Below are positions 7,980-16,548 of a stretch of DNA of 31,642 nt, piece after piece. Positions within the stretch are counted from its first letter, which is position 1. Each line of letters begins with the position of its first letter. Origin of the DNA: a virus; IMG/VR virus record IMGVR_UViG_3300042293_000356, positions 1 to 31,642 of that record; one strand, given 5' to 3'. Below the pieces are notes generated by a model, which saw nothing but the letters and a program-made list of their open reading frames with translations, made no database searches and was not told the origin of the DNA. Made by a program: the position numbers and the translations under genes.

Positions 7980-8622
7980 TATATTTCTCCTTTATTATTT
8001 CCCAATCCTCATCTACTGCGGTTTGGAATGTTATTATTAATTCGTTTAGACCCGCTATATCTGAATCTAAATCTCTTTTTACTTTTTCAATATCACCATC
8101 GATACTCCACTTTTCAATACTACCATCTTCGTTTACAATAGTAGGAACTGTGTCTGCATCTTTTCTAGCTTGTTCAAATTTTGCTAAATCATCTTTAATT
8201 GTTCCTAATGCTTTTGAGTTCATTTTCCAATATTCATAGTTCTGATAGATACCTTCTAATTTAAGTTTAGCTTCTCTTTCTACTAAACAATTAATACAAA
8301 ATCCACTTTGTTTAATAAATCTTAAGTTAACTCCTTTTGGATTTGATGTTTTGCATTCTTTAGATTTACAAGTAGTTAGTATATCTAAATACGCTCTTGC
8401 TTCATCATATTGGGTAACTGAACTTTTAAATCCTTCATGTTGTTCCCATTCTTTTCCGTTTGCATCAAACCAAGTATCACCAACTTCTCTTTTTTCTTTT
8501 ACCTTATCCCACCCAACTGTTGCGTTTCCACTTTCTCTACCATGCATCACATCCAATATCTTTTTTCTACTCGGATGCATCCATGTCTTCTTATCCTTAT
8601 TACCTTTGCTCTTAATTAACAT
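7960..8622 (-). CDS. Cys-motif protein in small-terminase position
   Basis: A 220-residue soluble protein. The N-terminal third contains WMHPSRKKILDVMHGRESG (14-32) and GDTWFDANGKEWEQHEGF (48-65). Four cysteines at 85, 90, 109 and 112 (CKSKEC and CINC) could form a zinc-binding knuckle. The C-terminal half is helical and acidic (about 125-220). In T4 the small terminase gene 16 directly precedes 17; here this gene is two genes before the large terminase, so a packaging or DNA-recognition role is possible. I see no clear gp16 similarity and do not assign that name. It overlaps the next gene by 20 bases. The start at 8622 has no Shine-Dalgarno; the 31-base gap behind it is almost only A and T. 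Confidence 0.65.
   Translation of the reverse strand: MLIKSKGNKDKKTWMHPSRKKILDVMHGRESGNATVGWDKVKEKREVGDTWFDANGKEWEQHEGFKSSVTQYDEARAYLDILTTCKSKECKTSNPKGVNLRFIKQSGFCINCLVEREAKLKLEGIYQNYEYWKMNSKALGTIKDDLAKFEQARKDADTVPTIVNEDGSIEKWSIDGDIEKVKRDLDSDIAGLNELIITFQTAVDEDWEIIKEKYNEIFEH
7987..7993 (-). promoter_or_regulatory. Strong Shine-Dalgarno of the lipoprotein-like gene
   Basis: Minus-strand AAAGGAG, 7 bases before the ATG at 7979 and within the coding end of the upstream gene. It is the clearest ribosome-binding site in the window. Confidence 0.65.
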
Positions 8623-8653
8623 AAATTGTAACTTTATATATAAGTATATATTT

Positions 8654-11600
8654 TTATCGGCTAAACTTAAAAATTCCTAAAATTTGGTTCAAAGGTGCGA
8701 ATGCTCCCGTTAATTTATAAGCGTTTCCTTTGTAACTAAATACGATTCCTTCACTCGGTACAATTTTTTCAAACCCACCAATTGCATTTAATCTACTCAA
8801 TTCTTTTTCTAATTTTTTTATTTGAGATATTGTTCCACCACTCATAATTTGATTAGCACTAGATTCTAATTCAGCTCTCATTGATTGTAATGCTTTATCT
8901 GGTTGTGCAGTTAATACTGAACTCATAAATGATAAAACCTCTGCACCAACTCCTAAAAATATATCTTCAAACTTTCTAAGATTACCACTCATAATAGTAG
9001 TTTTAGCTCCTTTATCTATTCCTTCTGCCCATGCTCTTGCTTTATCATCTTTGATATCACCTACTCTCATACTTTTATCATCAAACGCCCATCTCTTAAC
9101 TAAACCTGCCTTTTCTAATGCTGATATTTTCTTTTTTGAATTAACTATAAAGTTTTCCCACCACGCTTGATGATAATCTGCTACACCATCTTTATCTGTT
9201 AATCCAAATTCAGATTGTAGTTTTGAAATCATTCCTTTAAATTTACCTTTTTGAGAACTTAATTGTTTTGTTTTAGGTAATTTAACAATTGGAGGTCCTT
9301 GTATTGTGTATTTAGATTGAACATGTGCATTAATTTGCTTTAACATACCACCTAATATACTTTCTGCACCATCTACTTTACCAATTGGATTTCCTGCTTC
9401 ATTGTATTCAACTGCATTATGGAAAACTAAAAGTGCTTGATTGTAAGGAATAACATTAACCGATGTAGGCCATATTACTTCTAAATTTACAAACACTTTA
9501 CCTTCTTTAAATATTTTATCTTTTTGTGCCTGAGATAATCCTCTAATTGCATTTTCCAAATCTTTCATTGCGAAATTATATGCATCAGTTAATCCGCCTC
9601 TACCGCCAAACTTAGTTGCTACACCATTGATATCCATTGCATTTGCTCCAGCGTTTGCTAAGTGCCCTTTATTTCTAGCTGATATTAATCTACCACTCTT
9701 CCAACTTATTGCCAATGCTTGTCCGTCAGTCTTTTCTCTAACCACACCTAAGTTTCCATCTAATGCATTATTTACAATTGCTTTCAAATCACCAAATGAT
9801 AAATTCATTCTAACATCAAATGGATGATTCATATGTCCATATGCACCACCTTCATTTATAATACCTTCTTCTACTTTTCTGAATGTTGTTGCTTGTCTAC
9901 CATTGATTGTTGGCATTCCGTGCTGGTCTTTACTAATATCCTTTACAACTGTTTTTTTATTTTTAAATTTACCAGTTAAAACCACATCACCTTTATCTAC
10001 ATCTACATTGATATCTTCATCTACTTCGGTAATTACTTCTGCAACGGTATTTGTATCACCATCTAATTTACCATCCTCTTTATCTCTATTGTAATCTTGT
10101 ATAGCGTTATCCCAAACTTCTAATGGAATTTTACCATCTTTCATTTGTTTAGCATAATGTAGTGTAAACCATTCAACATATTTATCATTATCACCATCCA
10201 TTTCTTTTCCTGCAAATAGTGCGGCTTTACCAATTCCACCGATTGCAATTTCTGCAACCAAATGTTCTGCTAAATGTACTCCCAAATGTTTCATTAACAT
10301 TCCAACCCCATGTCCTATTCCGCCACCTAATATTACACCCGCTGCACTCATTGCAATCGTTTTACCTAATGTTTTGAATGCATCTTTTTCTTTATCACTT
10401 ATTGGTTTACCTTGAAATAAATTTGAAATACCTTCACCTGCGTGCTTAAATGTATGTCCCAAATGTTCCATTTCCTTTTTTACGGATGGTACAATTGATT
10501 TTATTTTATTATTGATTGCTTCACCGATACTACGTCTAACTGGTGAATTTGGTTTATGTTGGTTGCCTCTAAAGAATTTTTTCTCATTCTCAGACCATTT
10601 TGAAATATTATGTTTGATGGTTCTTGCTACAACTTCTGGATTTTGAATTGCCTTAGTTGCTACTTTACCCATACCAGCCGATTTTGCTGCGGTTGTTCCT
10701 TTGGTTGGTTGCATTCCACTTGCAGGTGTTTCTTTATTTGCATCTGAACCAGGTCCTGCTTCTTGTCCAGATTTGGTGGCCACACCATATTCATTTGCAA
10801 AATCATTTGCTGACTGAATTGCGGTATCAATATCCTGGTCAACAATCATTACTTTTAATGGAATTGGTGCTTCTGGATGTTTTATATTATATGATGTAAT
10901 TGCTGCCCATCTATGGTGTCCATCAATTACATATCCATCTTTACTTACATAAAGCGGCGCAGTTAGATTTGGATTTGTTGGGTCTGCTTCTAATCCCGCT
11001 TCCATTCCTAATACTTTATCACCAACTAATTCTGTTTGAGTTGCTTTTAATGATTCTGCAGGTACTTCTGTATTTGTTACTTTAATACCCTTATCTTCCA
11101 ACATTTTTGCATATAGTTTTTCACCATTTATTTCTTCCGCATCCGGTTTTGCTTTACCTGCTTTTTTTTCTGCTTCTAAATCTTTTTCAGCTTGTGAACC
11201 AGGTTGTGGCTTACCTTTGAATTGTGGCATTTTTTTACGAGGAATTCCTTTATTTCCATTACAATATAAGTTAGTACCTGGAACAGATATGTCGCAAAGA
11301 TTATATGTGGGTTCTCTTTCTGAATCTACTTCTTTTTTAAAGTCTTCCATTTCTTCTGGTTTAACTTCATCTTTTGATTTTAAACCTCTACGTTCTAATA
11401 CTTTTTGAGTTGCTTGTTTTTTATCTTCATCAAAATGTTTTGCTAAACCTGTAATTTTTGTATTTACTTCTTCTCTAAATTTAGGTGAAATATCATCTAA
11501 TGTAGGCTCTACTTTAATTGATGTGCCTACCACATTTCCCTTATCATCAACCGGAGCCGTTTGATTCATCGGAGCTGGTTTCTTTTGTTGTGGTTGTGGT

Positions 11601-12811
11601 TGCTGTGGTTTTTCTTGAGCTTGTGCAGGATTAGTTAATGGTTTATCTAATGGTTTTTGTGTTTTGTTTGTACTATTTGTACCATTTTGATTATTTGCGC
11701 CAGGTGTTGGTTTTGCTCCAACTTTATTATTTGCACCCGTCATTGGTCCGCCGGCATTTCTATTTGCGGGTGGTTGTGATTGTGCACCACTTTTACCAAC
11801 TAATGCCATCGCTGCTCTATACGATGGATGGTTTTTATCGTAATTTAGTGCTGAACGAACTTTTACTTTCTCACCAGTATCAGGATTATCTACTAATTGG
11901 TCTAATGTTTTTTCATCATACCCACTACCTGCTGCACTTGCTTCTTTTATTGGATTATGTGGTTGATACATACCTTTTTCTATATTATGTAAATCACGAT
12001 AATATGTAAGTTTTTCTGCTAAATGGTCTTTAGCTATTTCAGCTGCGATTTTAATATCAGACGTATGTTCTAATTCAATCTTAATACCTCGTTTTAGTTC
12101 TTGTTTTACGGTATCTAATACGTTTTTGTAATCGTAGTAATCCCCTGCCCATTTCTTTGCAATATCTACCAACGTTAAATCATCTGCTTTTCCACCTGGT
12201 ATATTATTATCAGTATCTATACCTTCATTTAATTTTGTAATTAATTTAGTATAAATTGCTTTATCAAATTTACCAAAAAACTTTTCAAATTCTTTTTGTT
12301 TTCTTTCACCACCCATTCTATTGTTACGGAACATATTTCTAACATCCGTTGCACCAAATGAATTAGAAGGTAACTGAGAGAATACATATGCGTTAACTGC
12401 ATATCCTTTTAAGTTTTTATCGTTTGTATATGGTTTGAAATAATTACCACCTAATCTTGCATCATCTTTTTCACCAACTGCTACAATTAATGCAGTAGTT
12501 GTATCATCATATCCTCTCAATATTTCTACCGGTTGATATGGTTGTTTTACTTTTACAAATTTTGAAGATGGTATTCCAAATAATTTAGTTGCAATTTCTT
12601 TCTTATCGTTGAATGATAATGGGGATTTATCACCATCTTGCACATCGGATGTTGCAATATATACATTTTTAGAACCAAATTTTGATACCAATGCATCATA
12701 AACTTTTTTATGACCTTTGTGAAATGGTTGGAAACGTCCACCATACACTACAATTTTGTCGGTTACCGCTTGTTTTAAAACAGCTTCGACAATAAAATTA
12801 GCTAATTCCAT
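8654..12811 (-). CDS. Giant multidomain protein: HxGH nucleotidyltransferase, ParB-like and ligase-like nucleotidyltransferase domains
   Basis: 1385 residues. (1) 20-165: cytidylyltransferase/NMNAT-like fold with YGGRFQPFHKGHKKVYDAL, HKGH at 31-34, and GATDVRNM (153-160) matching the second nucleotide-binding motif. (2) About 215-280: helical module ending RGIKIELEHTSD...AKDHLAE, resembling DUF5661. (3) 340-420: Pro/Gln/Asn-rich linker. (4) 605-680: ParB/sulfiredoxin-like, with YVIDGHHRWAAI (627-638). (5) 813-868: Gly/Ala-rich hydrophobic stretch, perhaps membrane-active. (6) 985-1385: resembles phage family DUF6267, starting GGAYGHMNHPFD; it shows the covalent nucleotidyltransferase signature of DNA/RNA ligases: KTDG 1027-1030 (motif I, Lys1027), Arg1046, Glu1111, EGIVF 1354-1358 (motif IV) and YKLTG 1365-1369 (motif V). 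Domain calls are from motifs; the combined role is unknown. Lies between the 39-codon gene and the terminase region. Confidence 0.85.
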   Translation of the reverse strand: MELANFIVEAVLKQAVTDKIVVYGGRFQPFHKGHKKVYDALVSKFGSKNVYIATSDVQDGDKSPLSFNDKKEIATKLFGIPSSKFVKVKQPYQPVEILRGYDDTTTALIVAVGEKDDARLGGNYFKPYTNDKNLKGYAVNAYVFSQLPSNSFGATDVRNMFRNNRMGGERKQKEFEKFFGKFDKAIYTKLITKLNEGIDTDNNIPGGKADDLTLVDIAKKWAGDYYDYKNVLDTVKQELKRGIKIELEHTSDIKIAAEIAKDHLAEKLTYYRDLHNIEKGMYQPHNPIKEASAAGSGYDEKTLDQLVDNPDTGEKVKVRSALNYDKNHPSYRAAMALVGKSGAQSQPPANRNAGGPMTGANNKVGAKPTPGANNQNGTNSTNKTQKPLDKPLTNPAQAQEKPQQPQPQQKKPAPMNQTAPVDDKGNVVGTSIKVEPTLDDISPKFREEVNTKITGLAKHFDEDKKQATQKVLERRGLKSKDEVKPEEMEDFKKEVDSEREPTYNLCDISVPGTNLYCNGNKGIPRKKMPQFKGKPQPGSQAEKDLEAEKKAGKAKPDAEEINGEKLYAKMLEDKGIKVTNTEVPAESLKATQTELVGDKVLGMEAGLEADPTNPNLTAPLYVSKDGYVIDGHHRWAAITSYNIKHPEAPIPLKVMIVDQDIDTAIQSANDFANEYGVATKSGQEAGPGSDANKETPASGMQPTKGTTAAKSAGMGKVATKAIQNPEVVARTIKHNISKWSENEKKFFRGNQHKPNSPVRRSIGEAINNKIKSIVPSVKKEMEHLGHTFKHAGEGISNLFQGKPISDKEKDAFKTLGKTIAMSAAGVILGGGIGHGVGMLMKHLGVHLAEHLVAEIAIGGIGKAALFAGKEMDGDNDKYVEWFTLHYAKQMKDGKIPLEVWDNAIQDYNRDKEDGKLDGDTNTVAEVITEVDEDINVDVDKGDVVLTGKFKNKKTVVKDISKDQHGMPTINGRQATTFRKVEEGIINEGGAYGHMNHPFDVRMNLSFGDLKAIVNNALDGNLGVVREKTDGQALAISWKSGRLISARNKGHLANAGANAMDINGVATKFGGRGGLTDAYNFAMKDLENAIRGLSQAQKDKIFKEGKVFVNLEVIWPTSVNVIPYNQALLVFHNAVEYNEAGNPIGKVDGAESILGGMLKQINAHVQSKYTIQGPPIVKLPKTKQLSSQKGKFKGMISKLQSEFGLTDKDGVADYHQAWWENFIVNSKKKISALEKAGLVKRWAFDDKSMRVGDIKDDKARAWAEGIDKGAKTTIMSGNLRKFEDIFLGVGAEVLSFMSSVLTAQPDKALQSMRAELESSANQIMSGGTISQIKKLEKELSRLNAIGGFEKIVPSEGIVFSYKGNAYKLTGAFAPLNQILGIFKFSR

Positions 12812-12826
12812 AAGTATAAATATATA

Positions 12827-12946
12827 CTAAATATTGTTATAGATAAATGGGTCTCTCTTTCTTAGCTCTTTTATTTTCTTTTTAAACTCTCTCTTTAATT
12901 TCCAAGTTTTGTATAAACTTTTCAATTTTTTAAATAATGTTATCAT
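12827..12946 (-). CDS. Small basic 39-residue protein
   Basis: A 39-codon gene on the minus strand, ATG at 12944-12946 and TAG at 12827-12829. It encodes MITLFKKLKSLYKTWKLKRE, then a Lys/Arg-rich helix ending in LRKRDPFIYNNI. It is one amphipathic, very basic helix with about 17 Lys/Arg, and the ending RDPFIY resembles small proteins I have seen in other T4-like phages. It fills the only gap of more than 100 bases in the window. It overlaps the stop of the upstream glycosyltransferase-like gene by 17 bases and ends 16 bases before the giant gene. Dense packing, fitting start and stop, and protein-like composition support it. Function unknown; DNA or membrane binding is conceivable from charge. 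Confidence 0.65.
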   Translation of the reverse strand: MITLFKKLKSLYKTWKLKREFKKKIKELRKRDPFIYNNI

Positions 12947-14261
12947 TTTTATGTATTTTTAATTCTTTAAATATATCCGAGTACCTATAATTATTGTGTT
13001 TTATTTTTTCAATTAAGTATTTTTCAACTTGGTTGTTCTTACCAATATCAATCATTAGTTGATGATTATGTTTTAAAATATGAAAATTATCTTTTATTAT
13101 ATCATCTATTTCATATATGCTTAATTTGTTTAATCTATCTATTTCATTTATAATTACATCCATTCTAATATCATTGTCTTCAATTGTGTCGTATGTTTCA
13201 TCTATTAAAAAATCAAATGTTTTAAACCCAATTTCTTTTAAATATTTTAACATATGTGGTCTACCAATAACAATAAATGGATGGTATTGAAATATTGGTT
13301 TCCATATTTTTTCTGATATAAAATCATTATCAATATAAAATGAAGTTTCCGTTACCAAACTAATATAACTTTCTAAAAATAAATTTTCATTTTCATGATA
13401 ATATCCATTTGTATTTGCAATATCCTCTCTATCTGCAATTGATTTAGCCGGCAGTGCTTCAAATTTTTCTTTTAAATCCGAATGTTTTTTATAGAAATTA
13501 GATAATTCATTTGTTACTAATGTTTTATCAAATGATATAATAGAATCGTATTGTATTTTATTAAAAATTTCAGATAATAGTTTTACTCTATGTAAATCTA
13601 ATCGCCTATTTAAACATAAAAACTTAAATGGTTTTTGTAATTTATAATGTGTATTATATAAATCTTTATTAATATGTTTATTGAAAAAATGTTTTGAAGA
13701 TGCGGTTAAATAAAATGAATAGTTAATTACCGATGGATATTCTGTTATATTAAATCTTTCTTTAAACGAAAGTAATTTTTGTTCTAAGTTATAATCATTT
13801 AAAATTAAAATTACATTTTCAAATTTAATCCCCGCGTTTTTAATGCCTAAATACATTCCTTTTAATAACCAATCACCTACCCATCCTTCATGTGAATAAT
13901 TTATAACAATTTTACCTTTGTTCTGATTTACTTTTTTTATTATATTAGATGGTATTAAATCAAAGAAATTACAAAAGTCATCCGTTGCTTCTATGTTTAA
14001 AGAATACATCAAATGCCCCCATGGTTCTATCGGATATACCCAATTTTCAGATTCAATATTATCAGTAATTTCTAATTTAATATCTTTTATACCAAGATTA
14101 CTAATCCAACTACTATGTTGATTTCCAAATTTATTTTCTAATTCGAATGAATCAATTAGTCTATCTGTAACAAATATATGACTTAATATTTCTGGTTTTA
14201 TACAATTTGGAATTGGTTTATTAAATTTCCACTTATCGTATAATAAAACAATATTATCCAT
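12930..14261 (-). CDS. GT10-like glycosyltransferase paralogue C
   Basis: A 443-residue soluble protein, third member of a family of three in this window. Shared blocks: INYSHEGWVGDW (120-131), FKFLCLNRRLDLHR (212-225), and a C-terminal block SLVTETSFYIDNDFISEKIW (301-320) followed by HPFIVIGRP (327-335) and LKEIGFKTF (341-349). The last block resembles the nucleotide-sugar-binding part of alpha-1,3-fucosyltransferases (GT10) and exostosin-like enzymes, where a conserved E...SEK precedes the P-x-x-x-G turn. A transfer of an activated sugar to a glycan or protein is the likely role; donor and acceptor are unknown. The start lies 8 bases inside the upstream SGNH gene. It is the last gene of the sugar block before the 39-codon gene. 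Confidence 0.7.
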   Translation of the reverse strand: MDNIVLLYDKWKFNKPIPNCIKPEILSHIFVTDRLIDSFELENKFGNQHSSWISNLGIKDIKLEITDNIESENWVYPIEPWGHLMYSLNIEATDDFCNFFDLIPSNIIKKVNQNKGKIVINYSHEGWVGDWLLKGMYLGIKNAGIKFENVILILNDYNLEQKLLSFKERFNITEYPSVINYSFYLTASSKHFFNKHINKDLYNTHYKLQKPFKFLCLNRRLDLHRVKLLSEIFNKIQYDSIISFDKTLVTNELSNFYKKHSDLKEKFEALPAKSIADREDIANTNGYYHENENLFLESYISLVTETSFYIDNDFISEKIWKPIFQYHPFIVIGRPHMLKYLKEIGFKTFDFLIDETYDTIEDNDIRMDVIINEIDRLNKLSIYEIDDIIKDNFHILKHNHQLMIDIGKNNQVEKYLIEKIKHNNYRYSDIFKELKIHKNDNII

Positions 14262-15156
14262 TAATTTCTTTTAAAATATAATCACTAATACTATTTGCAA
14301 TTATTTTATGACACTCTAATGAAGCGTGGTCATCAGGTACTTTATTACCATTTATTCTTAAATCAGATGTACTAATCATCATTTGTGGGTCTGATTTCAT
14401 TAAATCTGCTAATGAATTATATTCTATTGCATTATTATACATTTTAATATAAATCTTATTAAAAAATTCATCTTCAATTAAAAATGGTACATATTCATTT
14501 TGCCAAGTTAAAATTCTACATTTTATACCTGCTGCTTCGTATTTTATAAATAATTCTTTAATTAGATTTAAATTTTGTTGTATAAAAAACTTTTCCATAT
14601 CTTCCCAACTTGTAAAATTATCAGAATAGAATTTAAATAATTTTTCATATGTGTCAGATTGTATTTTTCCATCAAACATATTAATATTATTTTGATGTAA
14701 ATTATGTCTATCTCTAACACCCGCTACATTTAATTCCATTTGCTCATCATTTATATAAACTTGATAGTTCCTAAATGGGTCAGTAAGTTGCAGTATTACA
14801 TAACCAATTTCATCTGCGGAATAATGTTGGTCTGCGAATTTTTTATAATGTTTTTTAGATAATGCGTTTGTATCTGTTTCATTTTCTAAATCTATTATAT
14901 ATTCTAACCATGTAATAGAACCATCATCCGAACCACCATTATCTATTTTATTAACTTCCCATGTTCCTAATTTATCTGCAACCAATCTACTAAAACGATT
15001 TGCACTCATAAATTTATACATAGCTTGTGTAATTTTATGTGAATCCGTTGTATTATTTGCTACCGCATTTTTAATATCAATAAATGGTGTATAAAAATAT
15101 AAACCACTTCCCCAAGTATGAGAACATCCAGTAAATGCAATTCCTTTATTAAGCAT
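14254..15156 (-). CDS. SGNH/GDSL-like hydrolase paralogue B
   Basis: A 300-residue protein starting MLNKGIAFTGCSHTWGSGL: the block I motif GDS is changed to GCS, with the nucleophile Ser12 kept. Further SGNH-type landmarks: an NGGSDDGS segment (about 77-84), YVILQLTDPFR (118-128), LTWQNEYVPF (about 219-228) and a C-terminal VPDDHASLECHK with an Asp/His pair for the catalytic triad. The SGNH family removes acyl groups from sugars or lipids, or sometimes adds them. The paralogue at 15655-16548 shares all these blocks. The two are separated only by the E1-beta-like gene, and all three overlap by short stretches. Likely acts on the glycan made by this locus; substrate unknown. Confidence 0.7.
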   Translation of the reverse strand: MLNKGIAFTGCSHTWGSGLYFYTPFIDIKNAVANNTTDSHKITQAMYKFMSANRFSRLVADKLGTWEVNKIDNGGSDDGSITWLEYIIDLENETDTNALSKKHYKKFADQHYSADEIGYVILQLTDPFRNYQVYINDEQMELNVAGVRDRHNLHQNNINMFDGKIQSDTYEKLFKFYSDNFTSWEDMEKFFIQQNLNLIKELFIKYEAAGIKCRILTWQNEYVPFLIEDEFFNKIYIKMYNNAIEYNSLADLMKSDPQMMISTSDLRINGNKVPDDHASLECHKIIANSISDYILKEING

Positions 15157-15694
15157 AATATAACTCCGGATATTCTACTAATATATGAATACCACCTTCA
15201 TTTGTTGCATATTTGTAAGCTAATTCAATATCTTCCGGTGATTTTAAATCGTGAAATTCTATATTTTTACATAAAGATTTAAATTCCTCAAAATAATTTC
15301 CTCTATGTTGGTGACCTGGATCAATTGGTTTATCACTCCCTTTACCTAATCTAATAATTAAGTTCGGTTTCCACTTTTCTTGACTCATTATTCCAATTTT
15401 ATCAACGTGATTTATTAATTGGTTTGCTGCACAAATAATAAAATCCCAACGAGGATAGAATGTAATAACTCTTTTACCTGCCATTGCCAACCCTAAACTC
15501 ATTCCCATTTGTGATTCTTCCATTACAGGAACTTCAATCATTTTTTCTTTTGGAACAAATCCTAAAGTTGTACTCATAGGATTACCTTGATAAACTATTT
15601 GTTGACCAATAAAAACAGAATCTTCTAATTCTGCTAAATTTTTCATTGCTTCCGTTAGAGCATCTTTGTACGGGGTGTATTCTGGGTTTGCCAT
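15149..15694 (-). CDS. E1-beta-like thiamine-diphosphate enzyme subunit, pyrimidine-binding domain only
   Basis: A 181-residue protein matching the transketolase pyrimidine-binding domain of 2-oxoacid dehydrogenase E1-beta subunits: TPYKDALTEAMKNL (7-20), PVMEESQMGMSLGLAMAGKR (56-75) with the likely cofactor-activating Glu59, an aromatic WDFIICAANQLINHVDKI (83-100), NLIIRLGKGS (111-120) and HQHRGNYFEEF (128-138). Normal E1-beta has about 320-340 residues; here the C-terminal transketolase_C domain is missing. Its partner would be the E1-alpha-like gene at 23673-24308, about 8 kb away. Together they could transfer a two-carbon unit in synthesis of an unusual sugar; no E2 or E3 gene is present, so a full oxoacid dehydrogenase is unlikely. 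The start overlaps the upstream SGNH gene by 40 bases but matches the family N-terminus. Confidence 0.82.
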   Translation of the reverse strand: MANPEYTPYKDALTEAMKNLAELEDSVFIGQQIVYQGNPMSTTLGFVPKEKMIEVPVMEESQMGMSLGLAMAGKRVITFYPRWDFIICAANQLINHVDKIGIMSQEKWKPNLIIRLGKGSDKPIDPGHQHRGNYFEEFKSLCKNIEFHDLKSPEDIELAYKYATNEGGIHILVEYPELYYA

Positions 15695-16548
15695 ATAACT
15701 TGTTTTTCTATTTCTTCTATTTTATTAATAATTGCTTCTGCCTGTATTTTATGTGCCTTCAATGATGTATGACCATTTATTACTTTTTTTCCAATAGTTG
15801 TAAAATACGGGTCATCTGAAATACTCATACCTATCGGTCTATCTTTTCTACTTTGTAAATCCCATATTGAACTAAATATATTTCCATTCACATTGTATTC
15901 TATAAATCTATCTTCTAAAAATGAATTATTCTTAATGTATGGTATTAATTCGTTTTGCCAAGTGTGTATTAAACATTTTTTTACACCCATAGATTCATAT
16001 TTTCTAAACTTTTCCTCTACCATTTTTGCAAATTCATCTAAAAAAACGTGTGTATATTTTTTTATATCACCATCATATATTTCTTCTAAATATTTATCAA
16101 ATTCACTATTTTTTATAGATTGTACCGAATTAATATTACATTTTCTTACTACACCGTTATAAGTAAATTCAGTTTCTGCTCTAAACATATCAGTAAGTTG
16201 AACTACTACATAATCAAAATCTTCTAATTCCATTCTAAACATTCTATGTGCTACCGGACTTGAATTTGCTGGCACATAATTAAGTTGCCATTGTGTATTT
16301 AATGTATCTAAGAAAATAAAAATTTGATTGTTATCACCACCATTACTATCTCTACAATATTCAAATGTTTCAAAATGTGTAGCAACTTGTCTTGCAAATC
16401 TTTTTGATTTAATAAATTCTACATGAGCAGGCGTATAATCTTCTCTGTAATGCTGAGTTGCATTCCATTTAATATTAGGGAGGTGAGAGTAATATTGTAA
16501 TCCCTCACCCCATGTAAAACTATCACCTGCAAATAGAATTCCTTTCAT
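15655..16548 (-). CDS. SGNH/GDSL-like hydrolase paralogue A
   Basis: A 297-residue protein starting MKGILFAGDSFTWGEGL, with an intact GDS block (Ser10). Other SGNH-type blocks: DSNGGDNNQIFIFLDTL (about 62-78), YVVVQLTDMFRAE (113-125), LIHTWQNELIPYI (about 193-205) and VINGHTSLKAHK near the C-terminus, where Asn stands in place of the usual Asp two residues before His. Expected role: esterase or acyltransferase on a sugar or lipid. Its start overlaps the stop of the epimerase gene at 16548 (TAATG). It is paralogous to 14254-15156 over the full length. Whether the missing Asp reduces activity cannot be said. Confidence 0.72.
   Translation of the reverse strand: MKGILFAGDSFTWGEGLQYYSHLPNIKWNATQHYREDYTPAHVEFIKSKRFARQVATHFETFEYCRDSNGGDNNQIFIFLDTLNTQWQLNYVPANSSPVAHRMFRMELEDFDYVVVQLTDMFRAETEFTYNGVVRKCNINSVQSIKNSEFDKYLEEIYDGDIKKYTHVFLDEFAKMVEEKFRKYESMGVKKCLIHTWQNELIPYIKNNSFLEDRFIEYNVNGNIFSSIWDLQSRKDRPIGMSISDDPYFTTIGKKVINGHTSLKAHKIQAEAIINKIEEIEKQVIWQTQNTPRTKML

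Noticed and set aside
7960-8622. Naming the protein small terminase (gp16)
   Set aside because: Only position supports it; no helix-turn-helix or gp16-like motif is recognised.
8351-8680. Plus-strand frames opposite the Cys-motif gene
   Set aside because: Hydrophobic low-complexity translation, antisense to a well-packed gene, no ribosome-binding site.
11638-12009. Plus-strand open frame of 123 codons
   Set aside because: It is antisense to the P/Q/N-rich part of the giant gene; the translation is Leu/Tyr/His-rich low complexity and no promoter or family motif is seen.
12815-12822. Exact TATAAATA (T4 late promoter) on the plus strand, also at 3224-3231 and 5739-5746
   Set aside because: It would direct transcription against all genes, and the same octamer occurs inside coding regions (for example 19343-19350), as expected in AT-rich DNA.
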